Shown: piece after piece, positions 16,031-30,302 of the stretch
Layout of the letters: each line of letters opens with the position of its first letter
Numbering within the stretch: the first letter of the stretch is position 1
From: an uncultured Alloprevotella sp.
Lineage (GTDB): Bacteria; Bacteroidota; Bacteroidia; Bacteroidales; Bacteroidaceae
Assembly: GCA_944320745.1 (NCBI GenBank)
Contig: CALUIN010000013.1
Span: 1 to 41,954, forward strand
DNA: 41,954 nt
Direction of reading: 5' to 3'
Program-made: the position numbers and the translations under genes
Notes under the pieces: model-generated
Told to the model about the DNA's origin: nothing
The model's database searches: none
What the model saw: only the letters and a program-made list of their open reading frames with translations

Positions 16031-17032
16031 TCACGGCTGGGCCGGCGGGGCGGCTATTTCGTCGATTCGGCGCAGCGTCTCCTCGTCGAAGTCCGTGTGG
16101 TACAGGGCTTCGAGGTTTTCGCCGAGCTGGCGGGTGGAGCTGGCCCCCACTATGACGGACGTGACGCGGGCGTCGCGCAGCAGCCAGGACAAGGCCATCG
16201 AGGCCAGCGTCTGCCCGCGTCCGCGGGCCAGGGCGTCGAGCTGCGCCGTGCGTTCGAGGACTTCCTTCGTCAGTTGCTCGGGCCGCAGGAAGGGGCTGTG
16301 CGTGGCGCGCGATCCGGCCGGGATGCCGTGGAGGTAGCGGTCCGTCAGGAGTCCCTGGGCCAGGGGCGAGAAGGCCACGAAGCCCACGCCGCGGGCGGCT
16401 GCCTGGGGCAGGACGTCGAGCTCCGGGGCGCGGCAGTACAGGTTGTAGCGGCCCTGATAGAGCAGGCAGTGCACGCCGAGCTCCTCGAGGGCGTCGTAGG
16501 CACGCGCCGCCACGTCGGCCGGGTACTTCGAGAGGCCTACGTAGAGGGCCTTGCCCTGCCGCACGGCGTCGGCCAGCGCGCCGACCGTCTCCTCGAGCGG
16601 CGTGGAGGGGTCGTAGCGGTGGGAGTAGAAGGCATCAACATAGTCCACGCCAAGCCGGCGCAGGCTCTGGTCCAGACTGGAGAGGAGATGCTTGCGCGAG
16701 TTCCACGAACCGTAGGGCCCGGGCCACATGTCGTGTCCGGCTTTAGTCGTGATGAACAGTTCGTCGCGATAGGGGCGCAACGATTGACGCAGGACGCGCC
16801 CCATGAGCGCCTCGGCTGCACCGGGCGGAGGCCCGTAGTTGTTGGCCAGGTCGAACGAGGTGATGCCGTTGTCGAAGGCGTAGCGGATGAGTATCTCGCA
16901 ATGTTCGGGCGAACTGTCTTCGCCGAAGTTTTGCCAGAGTCCCAGCGATATGGCGGGAAGGAGCAGGCCGCTCCGGCCGGCGCGGCGGTACGCCATGCGC
17001 CCGTCGTAACGGTATGGGTCGGGAGTGTACAT
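16031..17032 (-). CDS. yghZ: aldo/keto reductase, YghZ (AKR14) type
   Basis: A cytoplasmic NADPH-dependent reductase of 333 residues, closest in motif pattern to E. coli YghZ, which reduces L-glyceraldehyde 3-phosphate and methylglyoxal. The catalytic tetrad is visible: Asp61 and Tyr66 (FDLANNYGPP), Lys97 (ITTKAGHDMWPGPYG) and His138 (FYSHRYD). QGRYNLYCR and VIVGASSTRQL are the cofactor-binding blocks. The frame is open to 17092, but that start overlaps the TAACTTTG -7 box at 17090-17097. The ATG at 17032 (MYTPDPYRYDGRMAYRR) aligns with the family N-terminus. Single-gene unit. Confidence 0.92.
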   Translation of the reverse strand: MYTPDPYRYDGRMAYRRAGRSGLLLPAISLGLWQNFGEDSSPEHCEILIRYAFDNGITSFDLANNYGPPPGAAEALMGRVLRQSLRPYRDELFITTKAGHDMWPGPYGSWNSRKHLLSSLDQSLRRLGVDYVDAFYSHRYDPSTPLEETVGALADAVRQGKALYVGLSKYPADVAARAYDALEELGVHCLLYQGRYNLYCRAPELDVLPQAAARGVGFVAFSPLAQGLLTDRYLHGIPAGSRATHSPFLRPEQLTKEVLERTAQLDALARGRGQTLASMALSWLLRDARVTSVIVGASSTRQLGENLEALYHTDFDEETLRRIDEIAAPPAQP

Positions 17033-17089
17033 AGCGGTATGGGGTTGATACGATGGCCTGCCGGTCTGTCCGGCGGCCGTAGGTGCGGA

Positions 17090-17097
17090 CAAAGTTA
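17090..17097 (-). promoter_or_regulatory. -7 promoter element for the aldo/keto reductase gene
   Basis: TAACTTTG on the minus strand matches TAnnTTTG. It places transcription start near 17083, about 50 nt before the chosen ATG, and argues against the longer frame that begins inside the element. Confidence 0.5.
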
Positions 17098-17198
17098 ATC
17101 ATTTTCCGCCAGCCCGCACAGCCGGTCCGGCGATTTTTGCGCCGGACGCGCTCCGCCGGCCGCCTCCGCCTCGCCCCGCCCGGCTTAGCACCGGGAAT

Positions 17199-17303
17199 AC
17201 GGGGCCTATGCAAGAGAAAACGGGAATAGGGCGCGTCGCCACGGGGCTAAGGCGAGAAAAAACGGGGCTAAGGCGAGTGGGAACGGGGCCTGTCCCCCTT
17301 GCG
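17199..17303 (-). repeat. 21-bp intergenic repeat cluster 4 (5 units, reverse)
   Basis: Units start at 17199, 17220, 17241, 17262 and 17283, all in reverse orientation (best copies ACGGGGCTAAGGCGAGA/T at 17241 and 17262). The unit at 17220 is the ATAGG variant (ACGGGAATAGGGCGCGT). A more degenerate copy may precede at 17178. The 500-bp gap (17033-17532) between two minus-strand units otherwise holds the reductase promoter and the terminator at 17378-17417. I see no credible gene in it. Confidence 0.85.
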
Positions 17304-17377
17304 CGGAAACCTGACGGCGGGGCGGATATGCCGCTCCGGAGCGCCGCTTCGCGGCAGGCGGAGGTCACCGGATGAGT

Positions 17378-17417
17378 AAAAAAATAGCCTCCGCGCGTCG
17401 TCTCGACGGGCGGAGGC
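17378..17417 (-). terminator. terminator of the asd-lolD-cvfB unit
   Basis: A 14-bp stem with one mismatch (17387-17400 with 17404-17417) and a 3-nt loop. The A7 run at 17378-17384 reads as a T-tract on the minus strand. It lies about 115 bp beyond the stop of the CvfB-like gene. Confidence 0.75.
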
Positions 17418-17532
17418 CTCACAGAACTTATATAGAGATGAAAAAACTATTCTTTTCTTTATGCTACCGCAAAATTAAGAAGTTTTTCGGGTCAGACCAA
17501 ATATCTACGGATTTTTTTCGACTAAATCCGCA

Positions 17533-18375
17533 TTATTCCTGACCAATGAGGTAGATTTTCCCATTACCCAGCTGCACCAGGCGCTGGCGGTAGAGCGTGC
17601 CGAGCGCGCGCTTGAACGTTTTCTTGCTCACCCCGAAGCGTTCGGCTATGGCTTCGGGGCTGCTCTCATCGGAGAAGGGGAGCTCGCCCCCGGCCTGTTG
17701 CAACTCTTCCAGCAGGCGGGAGGCGAAATCGCGGAAGCGGTCCGCGCCGAGCCGCTGGAGGGAGACGTCGAGCCGGCCGTCGGGGCGCAGGGCTACGACC
17801 GTGCCGCGCAGGCGGTCGCCGGTGTGAATGGGCGCGAAGACCTGGTCGTCATAGACCATGCCGGCGTAGGCGTTGTCCACGATGACCTTGAAGCCGAGCG
17901 GCGTCTTGTGCTGCACGAGCACGTCCACCTCGCTGCCGCGCCGGTAGGCGTCCGCCGGGGCCGGGCGGAGCCATTGCTCCAGCTTGGCCGTGGCGGCTAT
18001 GCGGCGTGTCTCCAAGTCTTCGTAGACATAGACCACGTAGGACTTGCCCTGCTCCATGCGCTGCTTCTGCTCGCGGAAAGGGACGAAGAGGTCTTTCATG
18101 AGCCCCCAGTCCAGGAAGGCGCCGTACTGATTCACCCAGGCCACGCGCAGATAGGCGAAGTCGCCCACCTTGGCCAAGGGGGTCTCCGTCGTGCCGACAA
18201 GGCGCTCCTGCTGGTCCAGGTAGACAAAGACGCGGACGGTGTCGCCGGGGCAGAGGCCGGGGGTCACGTAGGCCTTGGGCATGAGCAGTTCGCCCACCGC
18301 GCCGCCGTCGAGATAGGCGCCGTGGTCGGTGAAGCGCGTAATCTTCAGTTCGTTCCAGTCTCCAAGTCTGAGCAT
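17533..18375 (-). CDS. S1-like RNA-binding protein, CvfB/YitL family
   Basis: A 280-residue protein of tandem S1-like OB folds with a C-terminal winged helix, as in CvfB (YitL). OB repeats are seen at about 1-60 ([11 protein letters not shown]), 65-130 ([20 protein letters not shown]) and 140-215 ([20 protein letters not shown]). The winged helix ([20 protein letters not shown], about 235-275) closes the chain. CvfB proteins bind RNA and affect virulence gene expression in Gram-positives; the role in Bacteroidales is not defined. The start at 18375 ([15 protein letters not shown]) lies inside the 3' end of the ABC ATPase gene (31-bp overlap). Confidence 0.85.
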   Translation of the reverse strand: MLRLGDWNELKITRFTDHGAYLDGGAVGELLMPKAYVTPGLCPGDTVRVFVYLDQQERLVGTTETPLAKVGDFAYLRVAWVNQYGAFLDWGLMKDLFVPFREQKQRMEQGKSYVVYVYEDLETRRIAATAKLEQWLRPAPADAYRRGSEVDVLVQHKTPLGFKVIVDNAYAGMVYDDQVFAPIHTGDRLRGTVVALRPDGRLDVSLQRLGADRFRDFASRLLEELQQAGGELPFSDESSPEAIAERFGVSKKTFKRALGTLYRQRLVQLGNGKIYLIGQE

Positions 18376-19103
18376 ATCGTATCGGTGTTTTCGGGAGCGG
18401 CCTCCGTGGCGGCTGCGCCGACGGGCCCGGCCTCGTCGCGGCTGGCCGGGGCGGACACCACAAGGCCGTCGGCCAGGTGGATGGTGCGGTCGGTGAGGCG
18501 GGCCAGGTCCTCGTCGTGCGTGACGATGACAAAGGTCTGGCCGAAGCGTTCCCTGAGGTCGAAGAAAAGTTGGTGCAGCTCCTCCTTGTTCCGGCTGTCC
18601 AGGCTGCCGGAGGGCTCGTCGGCGAGAACCACGTCGGGCCGGTTCATCAGCGCGCGGGCTACGGCCACGCGCTGCTGCTCGCCGCCTGAGAGCTCGGCGG
18701 GCTTGTGGCGCGCGCGGTCGGAGAGCTTCATGAAGTCGAGCAGCTCGGCGGCGCGCTGCTGCACCTCGGCGCGCGGCCGGCGCGCTATGAAACCGGGAAT
18801 CATGACGTTCTCGAACGCCGTGAACTCGGGGAGCAGCTGGTGGAACTGGAAGACAAATCCGATGTGTTCGCACCGGAATCGCGAGAGCTGGCGGCGGCCG
18901 AGCCGCAGGACGTCCTGCCCGCCGATGCGGAGCGTACCGGCGTCGGGGCGGTAAAGGGTGCCCATCACCTGAAGCAGGGTGGTCTTGCCCGCACCGCTGG
19001 GGCCGACGATGCTGACCACTTCGCCCTTGTTGATGTGCAAGTCGATGCCTTTCAGGACTTCGAGCTGCCCGAAGGACTTCTTGATGCCGTGAATTTCTAT
19101 CAT
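18345..19103 (-). CDS. lolD: ABC transporter ATPase, LolD type
   Basis: A 252-residue ATPase of the LolD/MacB family, which drives lipoprotein release from the inner membrane or related mechanotransmission exporters. Walker [10 protein letters not shown] (34-42), signature LSGGEQQR (138-145), Walker B VVLADEP (158-164) and switch His in VTHDEDLA are all present, so it should be active. A C-terminal Ala/Glu-rich tail of about 30 residues extends past the usual end and overlaps the start of the next gene. The permease (LolC/E-like) is not adjacent, so the substrate is inferred only from family. Confidence 0.85.
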   Translation of the reverse strand: MIEIHGIKKSFGQLEVLKGIDLHINKGEVVSIVGPSGAGKTTLLQVMGTLYRPDAGTLRIGGQDVLRLGRRQLSRFRCEHIGFVFQFHQLLPEFTAFENVMIPGFIARRPRAEVQQRAAELLDFMKLSDRARHKPAELSGGEQQRVAVARALMNRPDVVLADEPSGSLDSRNKEELHQLFFDLRERFGQTFVIVTHDEDLARLTDRTIHLADGLVVSAPASRDEAGPVGAAATEAAPENTDTICSDLETGTN

Positions 19104-19182
19104 AGCGGCGTATTGGGTTTGACAGGCCGCCGCTCCCGCAGGCCAGGCGGCGGGGCCTGTCCTCCGCGAGCGGCGGCGGGGC

Positions 19183-20193
19183 TTACTTGATGTCGCCGAC
19201 CTTGAGCAGGTATTCGGCTATCTGGACGGCATTGAGCGCCGCTCCCTTGCGTATCTGGTCGCTCACGAGCCAGAAGGTCAGGCCGTTGGGATTGGCCAGG
19301 TCCTTGCGGATACGGCCCACGTAGACGGGGTCCTTACCGGCCAGGAAGAGGGGCATGGGGTACTCTTTCTTTTCCGGATTGTCCATGAGCACGAGGCCTG
19401 TGCCCTGGGCCACGGCCAGGCGCGCCTCCTCCACGCTGATGGGGCGCTCGGTCTCTATCCATACGCTCTCGCTGTGCGAGCGGAGGGAGGGGACGCGGAC
19501 GCACGTGGCTGAGGTCTCGATGTCCGAGTGCATGATTTTCCGTGTCTCGTTGTACATTTTCATCTCCTCTTTCGTGTAGCCGTTGTCCTGGAACACGTCG
19601 ATCTGGGGTATGACGTTGAAGGCGAGCTGGTAGGGGAATTTCTCCACCGTGACGGGCTCGCCGGCGAGGGCCTGGCGGTATTGCTCGCAGAGCTCGTCCA
19701 TGGCGGCCTGGCCCGCACCGCTGGCGGCCTGATAAGAGCTGACGTGGACGCGGCGAATATGGCTGAGGCGCTCGAATGCCTGAAGCGCCACGACCATCAT
19801 AATGGTGGTGCAGTTGGGGTTGGCGATGATGCCGCGGGGGCGGCGGAGCGCGTCCTCTGCGTTACACTCCGGGACCACGAGGGGTACGTCCGGGTCCATG
19901 CGGAAGGCGCTGGAGTTGTCTATCATTACCGCGCCGAACTTGGTGATGTCGGCCGCGAACTCCTTGCTGGTGCCGGCTCCGGCCGAGGTGAATGCCACAT
20001 CGACGTCCCGGAAGGCATCGTCGTGCGCCAGGAGCCGGACGGTGTACTCCTTGCCGCGGAAGGCGTACTTCCTGCCTGCGCTGCGGGCGGAGCCGAAGAG
20101 CAAGAGGTTGTCGATGGGGAAGTCGCGCTCGGCCAAAACGCGCAGAAATTCCTGGCCGACGGCGCCGCTGGCGCCCACAATTGCTACGTTCAT
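19183..20193 (-). CDS. asd: aspartate-semialdehyde dehydrogenase
   Basis: Converts L-aspartyl-4-phosphate to aspartate semialdehyde with NADPH, on the branch to lysine/diaminopimelate, threonine and methionine. The 336-residue protein has the nucleotide loop [10 protein letters not shown] (7-16), catalytic Cys128 in NPNCTT, QAASGAG (155-161) and a probable catalytic His240 in [10 protein letters not shown]. It is the first gene of a minus-strand unit, 79 bp before lolD. The -7-like box TAATTTTG on the minus strand (20250-20257) could drive it. Confidence 0.95.
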   Translation of the reverse strand: MNVAIVGASGAVGQEFLRVLAERDFPIDNLLLFGSARSAGRKYAFRGKEYTVRLLAHDDAFRDVDVAFTSAGAGTSKEFAADITKFGAVMIDNSSAFRMDPDVPLVVPECNAEDALRRPRGIIANPNCTTIMMVVALQAFERLSHIRRVHVSSYQAASGAGQAAMDELCEQYRQALAGEPVTVEKFPYQLAFNVIPQIDVFQDNGYTKEEMKMYNETRKIMHSDIETSATCVRVPSLRSHSESVWIETERPISVEEARLAVAQGTGLVLMDNPEKKEYPMPLFLAGKDPVYVGRIRKDLANPNGLTFWLVSDQIRKGAALNAVQIAEYLLKVGDIK

Positions 20194-20249
20194 ATCTGTC
20201 TTTCTGTTTTCCTTTTACCTTTAGGACGGGGCGGAACTCCATCCGTTTG

Positions 20250-20257
20250 CAAAATTA
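20250..20257 (-). promoter_or_regulatory. -7 promoter element for asd
   Basis: TAATTTTG on the minus strand fits TAnnTTTG, about 57 nt upstream of the asd ATG. No -33 TTTG is visible. Confidence 0.4.
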
Positions 20258-20315
20258 TAACTTTCTGCCGGACCGGGCGGCCCATTTGCGAAGTTTTTCG
20301 TTCCTTTGCACTGAA

Positions 20316-22385
20316 ATGACCGAGCTTACTCCCACCCTGCCCATCACTGACCCCACGTGGATCTTCTTCGTAGTGCTCTGCATCATCCTCTTCGCGCCGA
20401 TGCTGCTGGAACGCCTGCGCGTGCCCTCCATCGTGGGCATGATCCTGGCGGGCATACTCATCGGGCCGCACGGGTTCCATCTGCTCGACCGCGACAGCAG
20501 TTTCGAGCTCTTCGGCAAGGTGGGGCTCTACTACATCATGTTCCTGGCGAGCCTGGAAATGAACCTGCAGGACGTGCAGAAGATCAAGGGGCGCGCCCTC
20601 ACGCTGGGCCTGCTCAGCTTCGCCATCCCGCTGGTGCTGGGCTTCGGGGCGAACCACGGCCTGCTGCGCTACGGGGTGGCGGCCTCGGTGCTGATGGCCG
20701 CCATGTACGCCTCGCACACGCTGGTCGCCTACCCCATCGTGCTGCGCTACGGCCTGGCGCGCCGCGCCGGGGTGAGCATCGCCGTGGGCGGCACCATCGT
20801 GGCCGACACGCTGACGCTGCTCGTGCTGGCCGTAGTGGGCGGCATGTTCAAGGAGAGCGTGACGGGCCTTTACTGGGTGTGGCTGGCGGTGAAGGTAGTC
20901 CTGCTGGGCGCGCTCATCATTGCGCTTTTCCCTCGCCTTACGCGCTGGTTCTTCCGCCGCTATGAAGACAGCGTCGTGCAGTACGTTTTCGTGCTCGGCC
21001 TCGTATTTCTCGGGGCGGGGCTCATGGAAATCGTGGGCATGGAAGGCATTCTGGGTGCCTTCCTCGTGGGCATCGTGCTCAACCGCTCCATCCCGCCGGC
21101 TTCGCCCCTGATGAACCACATTGAGTTCGTGGGCAACGCCCTCTTCATCCCCTACTTCCTCATCGGCGTCGGCATGTTGCTGGACGTGGGCGCCTTCATC
21201 GAGCATCCGGCGGTGTTCCTCGTTGCGGCCGTCATGGTGGGCGTGGGCCTGGTCAGCAAATGGCTGGCCTCCTTCCTCACGCAGAAGGCCTTCCGCATGG
21301 GCGCGGGCGACCGCAACCTGATGTTCGGCCTGACCAACTCACGCGCGGCGGCCACGCTGGCCATTGTCCTGGTGGGCTACGGCATTATCCTGCCCGACGG
21401 GTCGCGCCTGCTGGACGACAACGTACTGAACGGGACCATGATGTTTATCCTCGTGACGTGCATCGTCAGTTCGTTTGTCACGGAGCACACCGCGCGCCGA
21501 CTGGCCGAAAGCGGCGAAGCGGACGAGGCGGAGCTGCCGGAAGAGCACGACAGCATGCTCATCGCCCTGTCCAATCCGGACAACGTGGCGCCCCTGGTCA
21601 ACGCGGCCCTCATGCTGCGCACGCCAAAGCCCCCCTCGTCCATGACGGCCATCAACGTGGTGCTGGAGAACGACCCCGCCACCCGCAGCCAGGGCCTCAA
21701 GCAGCTGGAGCACGCCGAACGCATCGCGGCGGCGGCCAACGTGCGGCTGACCACGCGCAGCCGCTGGTCGGTCAACGTGGTGAGCGGCATTGTCCACACG
21801 ATGAAGGAGCTCGAGGCATCGGACCTGCTCATCGGTCTGCACCAGAAGGCGCGCCTGACGGAGGCATTCTTCGGAAAGCTGGGCACGGACATACTCAGCA
21901 CCGTCGACCAGCAGGTCATCATCTACCGCGCCGTGATTCCGCTCAACACCGTGCGGCGCATCCACATTCTCATCCCGCGCAAGGCCGAGTTCGAGCAGGG
22001 CTTCCACCACTGGGCCCGGCGCGTGGCCCTGCTCGCCACGCAGCTGAGTTGCCGCGTGGACGTCTACGGCGGGCGCGGCACGCTGGCCGCCCTGCTGCGC
22101 TACTGGGAGGAGAAGCGCTTCAGCGTGGAGGCCGAACAGCACGTATATAACAACTGGCGGGACTTCATCACCATTGCCCACGACACGCGCCAGGACCACA
22201 TGATCCTCTTCATCGCCGCCCGCCGCGGCACGCTCTCGCATCATAACTATATGGAGCGCCTGCCGGAACAGATCGAGCGCTACTTCTCCGCCCGCAACCT
22301 GATGATAGTCTACCCGCCGCAGCCCATGGCCGGTAATGCGGGGGCCTACGCCATGCGCGGCGGTGTGCCGCTCAAGGTGCGCTGA
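20316..22385 (+). CDS. CPA2-family cation/proton antiporter with C-terminal USP-like domains
   Basis: An inner-membrane Na+(K+)/H+ exchanger of 689 residues. The first 400 residues contain about 12 hydrophobic segments typical of Na_H_exchanger proteins, including LRVPSIVGMILAGILIGP near the N-terminus and LTNSRAAATLAIVLVGYGI. The cytosolic part (about 413-689) has two stretches resembling universal-stress-protein folds (SMLIALSNPDNVAPLVNAA and RRIHILIPRKAEFEQGFHHW), a common arrangement in Bacteroidetes. The frame is open upstream, but the ATG at 20316 begins the hydrophobic N-terminus. A TTCCTTTG sequence ends 7 bp before the ATG, so the mRNA might be leaderless. Ion specificity cannot be read from sequence. 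Confidence 0.88.
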   Translation: MTELTPTLPITDPTWIFFVVLCIILFAPMLLERLRVPSIVGMILAGILIGPHGFHLLDRDSSFELFGKVGLYYIMFLASLEMNLQDVQKIKGRALTLGLLSFAIPLVLGFGANHGLLRYGVAASVLMAAMYASHTLVAYPIVLRYGLARRAGVSIAVGGTIVADTLTLLVLAVVGGMFKESVTGLYWVWLAVKVVLLGALIIALFPRLTRWFFRRYEDSVVQYVFVLGLVFLGAGLMEIVGMEGILGAFLVGIVLNRSIPPASPLMNHIEFVGNALFIPYFLIGVGMLLDVGAFIEHPAVFLVAAVMVGVGLVSKWLASFLTQKAFRMGAGDRNLMFGLTNSRAAATLAIVLVGYGIILPDGSRLLDDNVLNGTMMFILVTCIVSSFVTEHTARRLAESGEADEAELPEEHDSMLIALSNPDNVAPLVNAALMLRTPKPPSSMTAINVVLENDPATRSQGLKQLEHAERIAAAANVRLTTRSRWSVNVVSGIVHTMKELEASDLLIGLHQKARLTEAFFGKLGTDILSTVDQQVIIYRAVIPLNTVRRIHILIPRKAEFEQGFHHWARRVALLATQLSCRVDVYGGRGTLAALLRYWEEKRFSVEAEQHVYNNWRDFITIAHDTRQDHMILFIAARRGTLSHHNYMERLPEQIERYFSARNLMIVYPPQPMAGNAGAYAMRGGVPLKVR

Positions 22386-22429
22386 CCCGTCAGCCCGGCC
22401 GGCCGGCGCCTTCCCCCGGCCCCGTGTTT

Positions 22430-22513
22430 CCTCCCCTTAGCCCCGTCCGTACGCGCCTTAGCCCAGTTTTATCTTCCCTTAGCCCCGTTCAAACGCGGCT
22501 AAGGCCCGTGTGC
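22430..22513. repeat. 21-bp intergenic repeat cluster 5 (4 units)
   Basis: Units start at 22430, 22451 and 22472 (forward; the second has ACGCGCCTTAGCCCAGT) and 22493 (reverse, ACGCGGCTAAGGCCCGT). A degenerate fifth may precede at 22409. The 336-bp gap between the antiporter and priA genes (same strand) contains this cluster and the priA promoter; nothing else is recognised. Confidence 0.85.
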
Positions 22514-22682
22514 CCGGCAACGGGTGCGGGGACAAATCTCCGGTGCCGTGAAAAAGGAATACGCAACCGCGCAGACGGTCCCGCCGTCCGCCGCCGGGCG
22601 GCACACGGCTCCGAGAAAGCATTATCCATGTATCGGGATAAGCCTCGTCCCGGCCGGGTCCGGCCTGTTAATTGCGTTTTCG

Positions 22683-22714
22683 TTTGTCTCTGCACTCGAT
22701 TTGCATTATCTTTG
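22683..22714 (+). promoter_or_regulatory. Bacteroidetes-type promoter for priA
   Basis: TTTG at 22683-22686 and TATCTTTG at 22707-22714 are separated by 20 bp, a full consensus match. The -7 box ends only 7 bp before the priA ATG (22722), so the start site would fall at or within a few bases of the start codon. Confidence 0.75.
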
Positions 22715-22721
22715 CACAAAC

Positions 22722-28377
<5,656 letters not shown>

Positions 28378-28405
28378 GTGCGGCCCTTCGTCCGCCCCCC
28401 TTCTC

Positions 28406-28437
28406 TCCCCCGGTCCCTCCTCGGCCGGGGGATTTTT
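28406..28437 (+). terminator. rho-independent terminator after the GH2 gene
   Basis: TCCCCCGG (28406-28413) pairs with CCGGGGGA (28425-28432), followed by T5 (28433-28437), about 30 bp after the GH2 stop. Confidence 0.8.
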
Positions 28438-28473
28438 CGTATCGGTCCGCCGCCCCGGCCGCTCCCCGCACGC

Positions 28474-28620
28474 ACGCGCCTTAGCCCCGTCGAAACGCGC
28501 CTTAGCCCCGTTGAAACGCGCCTTAGCCCCGTTGAAACGCGCCTTAGCCCCGTTGAAACGCGCCTTAGCCCCGTCGAAACGCGCCTTAGCCCCGTTGAAA
28601 CGCGCCTTAGCCCCGTAGGC
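28474..28620 (+). repeat. 21-bp intergenic repeat cluster 6 (7 near-identical units)
   Basis: The most regular cluster: seven tandem units start at 28474, 28495, 28516, 28537, 28558, 28579 and 28600. All carry the identical core ACGCGCCTTAGCCCCGT and differ only in the linker (CGAA or TGAA; AGGC at the end). All point forward. The cluster lies between the convergent GH2 and sulfotransferase genes, which already have their own terminators on either side (28406-28437 and 28656-28700), so termination does not explain it. Read as codons it would give a TRLSPVE heptad, but nothing suggests translation. The 359-bp gap holds nothing else. Confidence 0.92.
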
Positions 28621-28655
28621 GGAGAACGAAGCCGGGGATATGGCGCGACGGGAAC

Positions 28656-28700
28656 AAAAAAAGCCGCCCCCGGCGCAGCGGACACTGCGCGGGAGGGCGG
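28656..28700 (-). terminator. terminator after the sulfotransferase gene
   Basis: On the minus strand a hairpin pairs 28695-28700 with 28664-28669 (outer stem) and 28685-28690 with 28673-28678 (inner stem). The A7 run at 28656-28662 follows as a T-tract. It lies about 37 bp beyond the sulfotransferase stop. Confidence 0.65.
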
Positions 28701-28736
28701 ATCGGACGGTACGGGCCTGCGGCTGCGCCGCCCGCC

Positions 28737-29843
28737 TCAGAGCTTGTAGCCCCAGTCGTCGAGCGCCTCGTGCCAGTGCTCGCGCACCAGCCGGACCGTG
28801 CGGTCGTCGTACTGGTAACGGTTTTTCTTATACCCTTTCTTGGCCCCTACGTACTGTGCTATGGCGGGCTGCGCTTCCTCCCAGCCGGGGAGGCCGAGGT
28901 CGCGGTAGATGCGCTCCGTCATGCCGAGGGCGTCCTGCTCGTAGTCCTCGAACTTCACCTCCACCAGGTTGCCGGCCGGGATAAGCCCGCGCGTGGCCTT
29001 GTACTTGCGGTAGAGCTTCTCGTAGACCGTAAGGATGTTCCGCTCCAGCTCCTCGTCCGAGATGGCCTCCAGCTTGAGCGGCTGAATCGTATTGTGGAAG
29101 AAGGAGCGCGTGGACTCGAACACGGTAAAGGGATTACGCATGAGGTAGATGAACTTGGCGTCGGGGAACATTTTCACCAGCTCGGCCACGCGGCCGGTAT
29201 GGGGCGGGTTCTTGGAAAGAAACTGCGTGCCGCCGGTGTTCCAGAGCGAAATCTTGATGAGCTTCACGAAAGTCTCCTCCCACACCTTCAGCTCCTCGGG
29301 CGTGATGTCGTCGAAGAGAAGGAAACGGTCGCAGTACTCCATCTGGTAGCGGGGCAGGAACCAGAAGTTATAATAGGTGTAGGGCATCATGTTGGCTAGG
29401 GCGAACTCTTCCTCTTGCGGCAGGTCCACGGCGAGCTCCATGTTGTCCGTCGGGCGCTTGTCGGGCATGAGCCAGGACATGGTCTTCTTGAAGAAGGGCT
29501 GCCCGAACATCATCAGATGGGGGAAAACGGTCTGGTAGGTCGTGTTGTAGCCGAAGTGCTTGTCGCAGGACAGGACGTTGTGCATGAACGTCGTGCCGGA
29601 GCGCCAGTGGCCCAGGATGAAGACGGGCGGATGCTCCAGGGGGCGGTCGGCCAGCACCTTGCGGTAGCAGCGCTCCTGGATGGGGGTCAGCGTGGAAAGC
29701 AGGCGGCACACGGCCTTCGTGAGGCGGTACTTGCCTCGCCAGGGCTTGTCAATCTCGCGGCCTGCGGTGATGGCCTTGAACGTTTTCCAGTCCGCACCGA
29801 CAAGCGTATTAATCGGCAGCTTGTTAAATTCGAGTAATCCCAT
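28737..29843 (-). CDS. PAPS-dependent sulfotransferase
   Basis: A cytoplasmic-type sulfotransferase of 368 residues that moves a sulfonate group from PAPS to an acceptor. The 5'-phosphosulfate-binding loop is FILGHWRSGTT (75-85) and the 3'-phosphate-binding region is FIYLMRNPFTVFESTRSFF (231-249), with Arg236 and Ser244. LSKNPPHTGR (209-218) fits the family substrate-side loop. There is no signal peptide or clear membrane span. The pattern resembles the Bacteroides thetaiotaomicron sulfotransferase encoded beside a PAPS-making operon and reported to sulfonate sterols (recalled, not checked). The PAPS operon here begins at 35013. A weak -7-like TAACTTCG lies on the minus strand at 29871-29878. 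The acceptor is unknown. Confidence 0.88.
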   Translation of the reverse strand: MGLLEFNKLPINTLVGADWKTFKAITAGREIDKPWRGKYRLTKAVCRLLSTLTPIQERCYRKVLADRPLEHPPVFILGHWRSGTTFMHNVLSCDKHFGYNTTYQTVFPHLMMFGQPFFKKTMSWLMPDKRPTDNMELAVDLPQEEEFALANMMPYTYYNFWFLPRYQMEYCDRFLLFDDITPEELKVWEETFVKLIKISLWNTGGTQFLSKNPPHTGRVAELVKMFPDAKFIYLMRNPFTVFESTRSFFHNTIQPLKLEAISDEELERNILTVYEKLYRKYKATRGLIPAGNLVEVKFEDYEQDALGMTERIYRDLGLPGWEEAQPAIAQYVGAKKGYKKNRYQYDDRTVRLVREHWHEALDDWGYKL

Positions 29844-30302
29844 GCGTTCAGTATTTATGATTCCATGGGGCGAAGTTACGACTTTTTTTTGAAAGGCCGC
29901 CCTCGCGCACCCCGCGGGAGCGGCGCGAGAGCGGCTAGGATGCTACAAATGTTGCATAAGCTGTAAAAAATAGGTACTGCGCTCAATCGTAGCAAAATAT
30001 GCAACATCTGAGCTTGCCCGTTTGGCCGCCGCACATTAATTTTGCAACGTACAGGAACGGCAGACCTTGGGCTCATGCTGCCGTTCCCGCCACTCGCTTA
30101 CAGGGAAAGCCGCTCTCCGTCACGAGCCGCAGAGCCCGCCCGGCCACGGCCGGGTCTACCATTAACCAACACAAAAGAAGACTTCACTGGACTGTTTATT
30201 TTCACACGCAGCCCCGCGGCTGCGGGCGGAGACGGCTTATCCTGTAGGCGTGGGCGGGCATAGCGCGTCCGGCCGCTCCTATTTATTAATAAGCAGTCAG
30301 TC
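29844..30302. other. divergent intergenic region with paired repeats and a structured leader
   Basis: This 459-bp gap separates the sulfotransferase gene (leftward) from the kinase gene (rightward). ATGTTGCAT (29949-29957) and its reverse complement ATGCAACAT (29999-30007), plus TGCTAC (29941-29946) and GTAGCA (29989-29994), form two interleaved inverted repeats that could be regulator sites. A CTTG (30013-30016) and TAATTTTG (30037-30044) pair, 20 bp apart, is a candidate promoter. A 10-bp perfect stem follows (30054-30063 with 30078-30087). The leader to the kinase would be about 250 nt and contains no gene I can identify. Confidence 0.5.

Noticed and set aside
17438-17542. 34-codon frame MKKLFFSLCYRKIKKFF...
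   Set aside because: It lies downstream of a terminator read from the other strand and overlaps the 3' end of the CvfB-like gene. It has no family match I know and no promoter.
28474-28620. Open frame encoding repeated TRLSPVE heptads
   Set aside because: The heptad arises from the 21-bp period (a multiple of three). Other clusters mix unit orientations, have no start or ribosome-binding context and show no conserved frame.
28474-28620. CRISPR-like array
   Set aside because: Units are 21 bp with 4-bp linkers; there are no spacers of 25-40 bp and no cas genes.
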